A stretch of DNA of 37,969 nt, from positions 1-37,969 of the IMG/VR virus record IMGVR_UViG_3300048832_000030. The stretch is one strand, 5' to 3'. Made by a program: the position numbers and the translations under genes. Of this stretch, positions 21,705 through 29,200 are shown piece after piece. The DNA is from a virus. The notes under the pieces were generated by a model. That model searched no databases and was not told the DNA's origin. It worked only from the letters and a program-made list of their open reading frames with translations. Position 1 is the stretch's first letter; each line of letters opens with the position of its first letter.

Positions 21705-21890
21705 CTACTCCTTGGCTGGTGCGCTGGCCTGTGGTGGCGGCGGTATCAGCAACTCGCTGCGCAGGATGCGGGTGGTCAGCGGTGCCTCCACGCCGATCCG
21801 CACCCGGTCGCGGTACACGTCCAGCACCACGATCTTGATGCCGCCGTCGATCTCGATGGACTCATTCTCTTTCCGTGTCAAAATCAGCAT
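21705..21890 (-). CDS. csrA: Phage-encoded CsrA-family RNA-binding regulator
   Basis: This 61-residue protein aligns with CsrA along its length: MLILTRKENESIEIDG, IKIVVLDVYRDRVRIGVEAP and TRILRSELL. Leu4, Arg6 and Arg44, key for RNA contact in E. coli CsrA, are all present at matching positions. CsrA dimers bind GGA motifs in leaders and block or stabilise mRNAs. ATG 21890 (or 21893) follows AAGGAG. A copy inside a phage early operon suggests control of host or phage translation. It ends in a Pro/Ala-rich tail. Confidence 0.93.
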   Translation of the reverse strand: MLILTRKENESIEIDGGIKIVVLDVYRDRVRIGVEAPLTTRILRSELLIPPPPQASAPAKE

Positions 21891-22050
21891 CATGCTTCTC
21901 CTTGCAGCGGTAGATGTCATACCAGTCGAGAAATACTTCCATCTCTGCCAGTGACTTGGTCACGATGGTCGGGTGGCCGATGCCTGGCAGATCGCACCGC
22001 CACTCGTTACGCACTCCGTCCCACTGGACGGCTAAATCATGGACTTGCAT
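21862..22050 (-). CDS. Small protein between the acetyltransferase and csrA genes
   Basis: This 62-residue protein overlaps both neighbours (19 and about 29 nt). Sequence: MQVHDLAVQWDGVRNEWRCD and later LAEMEVFLDWYDIY, an alpha/beta pattern. GAGGA lies 8 nt before the ATG. No family is recognised. Overlap with csrA indicates translational coupling, so the csrA level may depend on translation of this gene. Confidence 0.55.
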   Translation of the reverse strand: MQVHDLAVQWDGVRNEWRCDLPGIGHPTIVTKSLAEMEVFLDWYDIYRCKEKHDADFDTERE

Positions 22051-22571
22051 CGCAGTGTCCTCGTATCACCTTTCCAGATGCGCTCGATCACCTCGCAGCC
22101 GATGTCGTAGCCGAACGCCAGTTCGGTCATGCCGCCAGCGTCGTACACCGGGTCAAACGGCTCGTATTGCTTCTTGATGCCCCAGCCGTTGCCCTGGAAG
22201 AAATGAATCACGCCCGCATCGCCGGAGTCCACGAACACCGTGGCCTCGCGCCGCTTGCCGTGCCGCCGTAGCAAGATCTTGCACAACAGTGCGGTGCCAA
22301 TGCCGAGTCGCTGGGCACTCGGCAGCACGGCGATGCGGTGGATGTGAATGGATGTCATGCCCAACTCGTAGAAGGCGTACCCCGCCACCACCTCGGCGTT
22401 GGGGTTGCCCGCCACCGGCAGGCAGGCCACGAGGCCCACCATGCGTGTCTCCTGCCTCAAGTGCTCCAGCTGCACGGGTGTTATGGCCAGCGAGCCGAAT
22501 GCCTCGCTATCTAACGCTAAGACGGCTGGCACGTCTCTGCTGATCAACCAGCGGCAGTACAGATGTGGCAT
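22032..22571 (-). CDS. GNAT-family N-acetyltransferase
   Basis: This 179-residue protein has the GNAT core: the strand IHIHRIAVLPSAQRLGIGTA, in which QRLGIGTALL forms the acetyl-CoA loop (R-x-x-G-x-G/A). A later GDAGVIHFFQGNGWG is typical of motif B. The substrate is unknown; similar phage enzymes may modify a host protein. ATG 22571 has GGAGGAG before it; a longer reading is rejected for lack of a ribosome-binding site. Confidence 0.82.
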   Translation of the reverse strand: MPHLYCRWLISRDVPAVLALDSEAFGSLAITPVQLEHLRQETRMVGLVACLPVAGNPNAEVVAGYAFYELGMTSIHIHRIAVLPSAQRLGIGTALLCKILLRRHGKRREATVFVDSGDAGVIHFFQGNGWGIKKQYEPFDPVYDAGGMTELAFGYDIGCEVIERIWKGDTRTLRCKSMI

Positions 22572-22573
22572 GG

Positions 22574-22849
22574 TTACTCCTCCAGTGTGTACACATTGCA
22601 TCCGCCGTCGCCCCGCCGGCACACGATGCGGTGGCCGGCGGCTCGCAGGTCGCTGATACGGCTGGTGTATTTCAAGCTGACCCGTGCCAGCTCCACGTTG
22701 GTGCAGCTACCCTGCCGCAGCAGGTGCAGGATGGTCGCGTTCTGCCCGCTCAGCCGCCGCTCGTCCCCCCGCTGCACGTGCGGGTCGCGGGGTGGGGGTG
22801 GCGATGCGGCGGTAGCCGGTGGGTCGAACAGGCTGAGCTGGCGGCTCAT
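22574..22849 (-). CDS. Winged-helix (HTH_39-like) DNA-binding protein
   Basis: This 91-residue protein has LSGQNATILHLLRQGSCTNV followed by LARVSLKYTSRISDLRAAGH. This is a helix-turn-helix with a recognition helix typical of small phage winged-helix proteins; the C-terminal wing is IVCRRGDGGCNVYTLEE. GAGGTGG lies before the ATG, which overlaps the upstream stop by 4 nt. The likely role is transcriptional control of the early operon. Confidence 0.78.
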   Translation of the reverse strand: MSRQLSLFDPPATAASPPPPRDPHVQRGDERRLSGQNATILHLLRQGSCTNVELARVSLKYTSRISDLRAAGHRIVCRRGDGGCNVYTLEE

Positions 22850-23418
22850 GATATCCACCTCAATACAGGTTGTGGGCATGTAGCTGACAGACCTGGGCCT
22901 TTCTGCCTTAACAATGCGTGGCATTCATCGCATAGCGGCAGCAGCCACCTATGTTCGTCGTCACAGCCAATCCGTCCATAATCTGAATGGTGCCACAACA
23001 TAAATGGATGTCTGGCGTTGATGGCACACGTAATGCCTTCACTCAGAAACGCAGACCATCGCTGCACAGCCTCCTGTTTGACTTGAGAAAGTGGAGTTAG
23101 CCTCGCTTGTCCTCCATTCCCAGTTGTTTCATAATTGCGTGCAGATCTTGCATACGTCTCGAGGCTGCCAACGCCATCAATCCATTTACGGTAATGATCG
23201 CGTGCCTCCGTTTCTGTCCAGCCCATAGCCTTCCATTGCGGTATGAATAAGTTCTGACTGGCTGGCTGCGTTAGCAACGCCTGCCACCTGGCAAAATCTG
23301 CATCACTGCCCTGTTCAATAAAAAATCGCACCAGCCGACGAATGCACGTTTCGCCATTGACATCAATCGACTCATCGAATAAAAGCCGTTGCATGTCGTG
23401 CGTAGTCCAAAACATCAT
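22846..23418 (-). CDS. HNH-like nuclease candidate
   Basis: This is a 190-residue protein. The C-terminal region has LWHHSDYGRIG, then HRWLLPLCDECHALL, the layout of HNH nucleases in which His-His starts the motif and CxxCH follows. A zinc pair from a first CxxC is not visible, so activity is uncertain. The N-terminal 110 residues (FDESIDVNGETCIRRLVRFF, EARDHYRKWIDG) are helical with no match I can name. It lies next to the methyltransferase gene, so a modification-linked nuclease role is possible but unproven. Confidence 0.55.
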   Translation of the reverse strand: MMFWTTHDMQRLLFDESIDVNGETCIRRLVRFFIEQGSDADFARWQALLTQPASQNLFIPQWKAMGWTETEARDHYRKWIDGVGSLETYARSARNYETTGNGGQARLTPLSQVKQEAVQRWSAFLSEGITCAINARHPFMLWHHSDYGRIGCDDEHRWLLPLCDECHALLRQKGPGLSATCPQPVLRWIS

Positions 23419-23440
23419 CGCCCTCCTATTAGGGTGTTGA

Positions 23441-24307
23441 TTAGACTGGCGATTCCGGTGCTACGGTTTCGCCAGTCGCTTTATGGAATTTAACGATTTG
23501 CCTACCGATGTATTCCGCAACTGGCACGGCTACAGCGTTTCCGACAGCTCGTCCCCGATGTCGGTAAAATCTCTGGGAAAGCCCATGATCTCCTCTAAGA
23601 GTTGGATCGGGGGCTTGTATCCGAATGACATCGCATTTTCCCAGACCTTTGCCGAATATCGTTTGCGACCAGTCAGGCTCAGTCCCCACCCTCGCTGCCC
23701 CATGCTGGCCGTTGGTGTAGGCAACAATAAATGTTCGCTGACGCTTGTGTGGCAGCCCGAAGTCGGACGCGAGTAAACTCGTCCACTCCGCATCAAACCC
23801 GAGCGAGTTAAGGTCGCCAAGCACGGTAGCAAGTCCGAAATCGGTAAGAAGCCCTGATACATTTTCGATCACCACATATGATGGACGTAATACACGAACA
23901 ACACGCATCATTTCAAAAAAGAGTCCTGAACGCTCGCCGCTTAACCCCTTCCGTTTACCTGCATGAGAAACGTCCTGGCACGGGAACCCGCCAGCAATAA
24001 TGTCCACACGTTCTGTTGAACTGGCAGGAAAGTCCCTCACATCCTCATATCGCGTAATGTGTGGCCAGTGCTTTGCAAGCACCTTCTGTGCGTACGGGTC
24101 ATTTTCCACCTGCCATCTACAGACCATGCCGGCCCGCTCCAGCCCCAGATCTAGCCCACCAATGCCGGCGAACAGCGAACCGAATGTGAGCGTGCGCAAC
24201 GCATCAGCCTCCATGCCCGGAGACTCCATGTGTGTGGTATGTTTGAATACCCGGTCGGCAGGACACAGCCGGGTGCTGTGGTGATTCGCGGCACCTGCCG
24301 TTGCCAT
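23441..24307 (-). CDS. DNA cytosine-5 methyltransferase
   Basis: This 288-residue protein has the motifs of the C5 family in order: I, FAGIGGLDLGLERAG (46-60); IV, GGFPCQDVS with catalytic Cys110; VI, IENV (147-150); VIII, HKRQRTFIV (187-195); X, AVGNAVAVPVAEYIG (254-268). The recognition region between VIII and X is short, about 55 residues. ATG 24307 overlaps the previous stop (TGATG) with AGGTGA upstream. It probably modifies phage DNA against host restriction. The same DNA also reads as a partial C5-type C-terminus in another frame (see findings). Confidence 0.93.
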   Translation of the reverse strand: MATAGAANHHSTRLCPADRVFKHTTHMESPGMEADALRTLTFGSLFAGIGGLDLGLERAGMVCRWQVENDPYAQKVLAKHWPHITRYEDVRDFPASSTERVDIIAGGFPCQDVSHAGKRKGLSGERSGLFFEMMRVVRVLRPSYVVIENVSGLLTDFGLATVLGDLNSLGFDAEWTSLLASDFGLPHKRQRTFIVAYTNGQHGAARVGTEPDWSQTIFGKGLGKCDVIRIQAPDPTLRGDHGLSQRFYRHRGRAVGNAVAVPVAEYIGRQIVKFHKATGETVAPESPV

Positions 24308-24933
24308 CAGGCATCACCTGCCGACTGGGGCTTCTGTCTCAATCTCAGCATTGCACTCGTCAACAGCGGCCAATACATCGAGCAGTTTTCTTTGTCGTCG
24401 GTGGGGAAAAGAATCTGGTTGACCTTCTCGTTGCGCTTGTTCGTGGACTCCTTGATGACGCCCGCATCAATAGCGGCTTCAGCTGCCCACTCCGCTTTGG
24501 CAAGGCGAGTGGCAGCCGCAGGCTCGTGGCCTTGTTCGAGGTAATGCTCAAGATACGGCTCGAACTCTTCGGCGTCTTCGCCTTCGATTTTTGCAACGGA
24601 CTGATTACCGTGTCCATCATCCGTCAGCTTGACCTGCACGTCAGGCGAATACTCGCTTACCAATCGGGACACAGCATGGTTAACGCCCTTGTCACCAGAC
24701 TTGCCTGGGGGGGTGAAAAGTTTTCCACCCCCATCACCAATTGCCGCCCCAATTCCTGCATAACTAAGTTGCTGTGAAATCCATTTGTCAGAAAACCCTA
24801 AGTGCTCAGCAACCTCGTTGATTTTGTGGCCGACACAGTACCGCACCACTGCTTGGGCAATCTCCATGCGGTGCCGCTTCTGTAGCCCCGCCCAATCTTT
24901 GTCGATTTCTTCCCATGTCAACGTCTTGGCCAT
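24307..24933 (-). CDS. Early regulator with HTH domain
   Basis: This 208-residue protein has an HTH at residues 30-55 (YCVGHKINEVAEHLGFSDKW, then ISQQLSYAGI), followed by a charged, helical second half. The HTH resembles the ParB/KorB or sigma-4-like type that reads short operators. It is the first gene after the promoter/operator at 24981-25008. GGAG precedes the ATG. It may be the regulator of the early operon; autoregulation is inferred only from position. Confidence 0.6.
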   Translation of the reverse strand: MAKTLTWEEIDKDWAGLQKRHRMEIAQAVVRYCVGHKINEVAEHLGFSDKWISQQLSYAGIGAAIGDGGGKLFTPPGKSGDKGVNHAVSRLVSEYSPDVQVKLTDDGHGNQSVAKIEGEDAEEFEPYLEHYLEQGHEPAAATRLAKAEWAAEAAIDAGVIKESTNKRNEKVNQILFPTDDKENCSMYWPLLTSAMLRLRQKPQSAGDA

Positions 24934-24979
24934 CTCTCGTTCTCCATGTGTTGTAATTGAGTGAATCACACGTGCAGCA

Positions 24980-25000
24980 ATTTACAAGAATGTAAATAGG
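24980..25000. promoter_or_regulatory. Operator 1: ATTTACA..TGTAAAT palindrome
   Basis: ATTTACA-AGAA-TGTAAAT is a perfect 7-bp inverted repeat. An 18 of 21 match occurs in the same orientation at 25286-25306. It overlaps the -10 region of the leftward promoter, the position of a repressor site. Its likely reader is the excisionase-like protein or the HTH protein encoded on either side. Confidence 0.7.
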
Positions 25001-25008
25001 CGTGTCAA
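24981..25008 (-). promoter_or_regulatory. Leftward early promoter
   Basis: The minus strand reads TTGACA (25008-25003), a perfect -35, then 16 nt, then TGTAAA (24986-24981), a 4 of 6 -10. It points into the HTH regulator gene, whose start lies about 48 nt downstream. The -10 is inside operator 1. Confidence 0.65.
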
Positions 25009-25043
25009 GAGAAGGCCGGAAAAAATTCCGGCCGCTCGTTCGC

Positions 25044-25268
25044 TCAGTCGCCGATCCGGGGCCGACCGCCCTTCCGCCGGGCTGCCTTCGCCGCCCGCTT
25101 CACCTCCTCCTGCGGGATCAGCCACGCCGACCGATCCTTGTCCTCGTTCAGCTTCTTCCCCTTCATTTCCTTGTCCAGCAGCATCTGCCGGATGCGGGCA
25201 CCCGTGCAGCCCAGGGCTTCCGCAGCCTCCTCGACGGTGAACATCGGCGAGTTATTTTGGACTGGCAT
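25044..25268 (-). CDS. Excisionase-like MerR/HTH protein
   Basis: This 74-residue protein has FTVEEAAEALGCTGARIRQM followed by WLIPQEEVKRAA, the winged helix of excisionases and the small MerR-like family that bend att DNA. A basic C-terminal tail (KAARRKGGRPRIGD) completes the DNA-binding surface. It lies next to the att site and the integrase, as excisionases do. Two palindromic operators flank the gene, suggesting it also controls its own and the downstream promoter. ATG 25268 has GGGAG 11 nt upstream; ATG 25277 is an alternative. Confidence 0.72.
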   Translation of the reverse strand: MPVQNNSPMFTVEEAAEALGCTGARIRQMLLDKEMKGKKLNEDKDRSAWLIPQEEVKRAAKAARRKGGRPRIGD

Positions 25269-25285
25269 CGTTGACATGGCTCCCA

Positions 25286-25306
25286 ATTTACATCAATGTA
25301 AGTAGG
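25286..25306. promoter_or_regulatory. Operator 2, upstream of the excisionase-like gene
   Basis: ATTTACA-TCAA-TGTAAGT, matching operator 1 at 18 of 21 bases. On the minus strand it overlaps a possible -10 (TAAATT), with TGGACG as a weak -35 17 nt upstream. Placement right before the gene suggests feedback control. Confidence 0.65.
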
Positions 25307-25330
25307 TCGTCCAGACACAAAATGGACGAC
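25306..25330. repeat. Inverted repeat between operator 2 and att
   Basis: GTCGTCC (25306-25312) and GGACGAC (25324-25330) are perfect 7-bp arms around an 11-nt spacer. Its place beside the att core suggests an integrase arm-binding or excisionase site, but a transcriptional role cannot be excluded. Confidence 0.4.
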
Positions 25331-25336
25331 GGCCAG

Positions 25337-25395
25337 TACCAGAGGAGGGACTCGAACCCTCATGTCCTTAACGGACACTGGATTTTGAATACAGC
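25337..25395 (-). other. attP core: 3' part of a tRNA-Leu(CAA) gene
   Basis: The minus strand reads as the 3' part of a tRNA: anticodon loop TTCAAAA (anticodon CAA), a long variable arm TGTCCGTTAAGGACA, T arm GAGGG-TTCGAGT-CCCTC and acceptor CTCTGGT-A. The sequence 5' of the anticodon stem does not form a D arm or a matching acceptor, and the anticodon stem has a mismatch where tRNA identity ends. It is therefore a fragment, as carried by phages that integrate into a tRNA gene and restore its 3' end. The integrase gene lies next to it. Confidence 0.85.
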
Positions 25396-25479
25396 GGCGC
25401 GGGCAGCACCGGCATAAATTGCCAGCACGAGGCTGCACCATAAGCTACGTTTCCCCGACACTACTTCGGGGATCTAGCC

Positions 25480-26289
25480 GTGCTGCTCCACGACTACCTT
25501 CACCGCTACACCTCCACCCGCGACGTGCGCACCAGCACCGCCGAGCACTACCACTGGGTAGTCGAGTCGTTCCGCCACCTCCACGGCGATCTGGACCTGG
25601 CAGCCCTTACCGCCGACCACCTCACCGCCTGGCTACGCTGGCTGCGGGACAACGGCCGCTCGCCGTGGACGGTGCGGCAGCGGCGGATCAGCCTGCTGGT
25701 CATCTGGCGGGCTGCCTGGCTGGACGGGCTGGCACCGCCGATACCACCGCTGCAACGCCTACGCCGGCTCCAGGTGTGCCCGGAGGCGTGGACGATCCAG
25801 GAAGTCAAACAGCTCATCCTGACGGCGGAGGCGTGGCCTGTGCGGTCGCTGTGGACCAGCAGCTTGGTGCGGGCTGGCTACGACACCGGCTTGCGGCTGG
25901 GCGATCTGCTCGACCGCCGGGTGGGGCAGCTCAGCGGCGAGGTGTTGCAACTCGTGCAGGCCAAGACGGGCCGAACCGTGGCTGTCCGGCTGCGGCCGGT
26001 GACGCTGGTAGCCGTGGAGAAGCTCACCGCAGGCCAGCCGCCCGGCAGCCGCATCTGGCCGCTGTGGGGCAGGCGGGAGGCGTTCTACAGGCACATGCGG
26101 AGGGTGGTGGCTGCGGCTGGTATCCGGCCCGGCACGTTCAAGTGGCTCCGCCGGGCAGCCGCCACCGCCTGCGAGCGGGCGGAGCCGGGCAGCGCCACGC
26201 TGCTGCTCGGCCACACGCACCGCAGCACCACGGAGACCTGGTATCTGGACCGCAGCCAGCTCGCCGTGCCGCCGCTGCCGCCGCTGTGA
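25480..26289 (+). CDS. int: Tyrosine recombinase / phage integrase
   Basis: This 269-residue protein begins at GTG 25480 with GGGGA upstream. The N-terminal SAM-like domain (YLHRYTSTRDVRTSTAEHY) is followed by the catalytic domain: Arg139 in DTGLRLGD, Lys162, WLRRAAATACE with the second Arg, His245 in LLGHTHR and the nucleophile Tyr255 in TWYLDRS. The usual His of the H-x-x-R box appears to be Lys221, a tolerated variation. It lies beside the tRNA-Leu fragment, so it would integrate the phage there. Confidence 0.92.
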   Translation: MLLHDYLHRYTSTRDVRTSTAEHYHWVVESFRHLHGDLDLAALTADHLTAWLRWLRDNGRSPWTVRQRRISLLVIWRAAWLDGLAPPIPPLQRLRRLQVCPEAWTIQEVKQLILTAEAWPVRSLWTSSLVRAGYDTGLRLGDLLDRRVGQLSGEVLQLVQAKTGRTVAVRLRPVTLVAVEKLTAGQPPGSRIWPLWGRREAFYRHMRRVVAAAGIRPGTFKWLRRAAATACERAEPGSATLLLGHTHRSTTETWYLDRSQLAVPPLPPL

Positions 26290-26294
26290 CGCGG

Positions 26295-29200
26295 TCAGTC
26301 GCCGCTGGGCCACGCCATAATCAGCCGCTTCTGCCAGTCCTGCACCGTGGCAGGCTTGAAGCCGCGCTGCAGCAGCCGCTGCGTCAGCGACTCCACCGCC
26401 CGCGACTGCGACACGCCAATCTCCAGCAGCGCCCGCTGCGCACGCTGCATCTGCTCCACCTTGTCGGAGCTGGACTTGGCCGGGTCCACCACACTGGCCG
26501 CCGTCGTCGCCAACCGGCCGATGTGGTCCTGCATCACCTGCTTGACTTCCGGCGGCAAGTCATCCGTTTTCAGCGGATCGGGATACCTCTCCAAAGGCGG
26601 TCGCCCAATGTAATTACGCGCCAGACCCACCATGTACTGCTGCACCTTCCACCGTTCGTTCCGGTCCTCCACGCCGTCGTTCAGCTTGCGCAGATCGGAC
26701 AGCATGTCGGCAATCCGCTCCAGCCGGTAGTTCTCATCCTGCAACTCGGGACTCGACTCGCGGCCCGGAAGTCTGCTGCTGGCATACGCCCGCCGTACCC
26801 GATCCGCCTCCACATAAAACTCGTTGACGCTGCGCGGCTGCTCCTGTCGCAATACGAACCCCTGCACAACGGGAATGTCGGCCGGGGACAGCGGATCGAG
26901 CGACACCGCCGAATGCACCAGCGGCGCGGCCCGGCGGTACATGCCGCCCGTTGCGGAGTCGATGGCGTATTCCAACTTGGCTGGCGACACATTCAGCCAC
27001 TTTCCAATCGCCTTAGCCAGATGTGTGTTGTATTCCTTGGCCTGATCGGCTGGTTGCAGACCCTGCTTGCCCAGTGGCACAATCGGCCTGCCGAACACGT
27101 CTTTGTTGCGGGCGATCTGCCACGCCGTGCTGACGCCCGCCACGTTCAACTCGGGACGGGCATTGTTAATGAACTGAGCTGCCCAGCGGTTCATGGACTC
27201 CGGGTCGCGCCGGTACAGGGAATCCAGAATGGACTCGACACCCGCTCCCAACTGCGCCGCTTCATGACCACGTGGGATGCGGGCAATCGGCTTCCCTGAT
27301 TCATCGGTGAACACGAAGTACCCGTCCAGCCACGACTCTCGCTCCTGATACCAGTCCTCGTCCTTGTGCCACAGCCAATACAGAATCGAAGGAATGGCAC
27401 CGTAGGCCATCCAGCGGGCAAACGTGCGGCCCGGATGGTCCTTGAAGGTGCGCACGGTTTTGTCCAACCCCTCCAGGCGTGCGTTCCAGAACGGAACCAA
27501 CCGATTGACGATACGTCCCACGGTGCCCATCCGGCGGAAATCGACGGTGACTTCGTGCGCGGCATTCAAGGCTTCCACCAGCACCTTGCCGTCAATGTCG
27601 CCGCTGTTGACCATCTGCCGCACTTGGTCCTTGGTGTACCCGTGCTTCTTCCACACACCCACAAACTCAGCCAAGCGCGGACCCGCTTCGGTGACCTGCA
27701 TCACATCCATCGCGGTTTCAATGAACCCGAACTTCTGCTTGCCTGAGACGGCAGACTTAACCGCCCGGCGCACGCTGGGCCGGTCCTGGGCCAGTACGCT
27801 CGACAACATGCCGCCGTACTGCCGATACAGTTTCACAAACGGGTCTTCGGTGTGTCCCTTGATACGCCGCTGAAACTCACTGTAAGCGTAGGTCGCCACC
27901 CACTGCATGGGATCGGCCACGCCGCCGTAGTCGCGCTGCATCAGGTACGTCGGCATGTCACGCATGAAGTTTCGGAACACAAACGTCGGGTTCAGGCCCG
28001 TGGCACCCAGACGAATCATGCGCGTCATGGCACCCAACGTGGCATCCACAAACTTGGGCAATTGGTAGATGCCCATGCCGGTCACGGTTTTGTAGAGGTC
28101 GTCGTTGACGTAGTAGAGCGTGGGCTGACCGTCCCGGTACACCCGCACCACCGGGTCGCCACCCCGCTCAAAGAAGTTGGGACGATACAAGTTGATGAGG
28201 TCCGACCGCCACTTGTTCTTTGTCTCCGCATCCATGTCGGCTTCCATCTGCTCAATCGCCAACGGGTCCATACCCATCGACTCCAGACTCTCCTTCATGG
28301 AATGCCAGATTTCGTCCAGCGAAGCCGTCGTCTTCTGCATGTTGGGCGGCAGTCGCTCAATCCAGCCGTTGGCTCCATGCAGTTCCGCCGCCTCGATCAT
28401 TTCGTTGGTCACGACCTGCGCACTAGCCATCTGGTATACGTGCATGGCTTGCCGTACCGTGGATTGCACGGGGTCGAGAATCTGATAGCCACTGCCCTTG
28501 CGCCGCTTGAACGGCTGAGCCAAGTCCACCATCTGCACGCCACCCACACTGCCTTTGCCTGTCTGGTGTTTCGGCACGACCCGGAACAAGGGCAGGTAGG
28601 TCTGGTACGCATCCGTTATCATCTTGCCGGTTTCCGGTGAGATGCGGCCCGTGTCCACCATCACCTGCACCAGATCGTTATTGAACTTCGTGAGCGCGTC
28701 GGCCGCTTTGGCCCAGTGCCGATTGTGCTGGCCAGCATTGAACACATGCTGCGCGTCGTCTTTGGTGATGCCGGGGTTCTTCCCGGCGGCCCACGACTCC
28801 AGCGCGTGCCTGGCGTAAGCCCAGGTCACCCACGGCAGATACTCCTCGTTGCTGATCGGCTCCAGCGCCTTCCACAGCGAATCGCCAATCCGCTTGACGT
28901 TTCCTTGGTCGTCGAAGGTAAAGACCCCGCTTTCCAAGGCGGTATTGGCCAGGGTCGTGGCGCTCTGGTTCCATGCCACCGCCCGGTCCATGAACGACAT
29001 GCCGGGGTCGGGCCGATACCCACGCGACCGCAGTTCCTTCTCGAACCGATGACCGAAGTGGAACTGGTCCTTCATCGCCTGATAGGCCCGGTGCAGCATG
29101 TAGGGGGCCTGGTCCCGCATCGGCAGCGGCGTCGGCTTGCCGGTGATGGAGATCTGGCCCGCCACCCGTCCCTGCGCGCCAGCAGCTCGCCAGCGGTCAA

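Noticed and set aside
25337-25470. A complete tRNA-Leu gene
   Set aside because: The 5' half gives no D arm and no acceptor strand matching CTCTGGT; the anticodon stem is mismatched at the end of identity. A fragment (att) explains it better.
25419-27299. Plus-strand 626-codon frame covering the integrase region
   Set aside because: It is out of frame with the integrase, which has the catalytic residues, and continues antisense into the giant gene.
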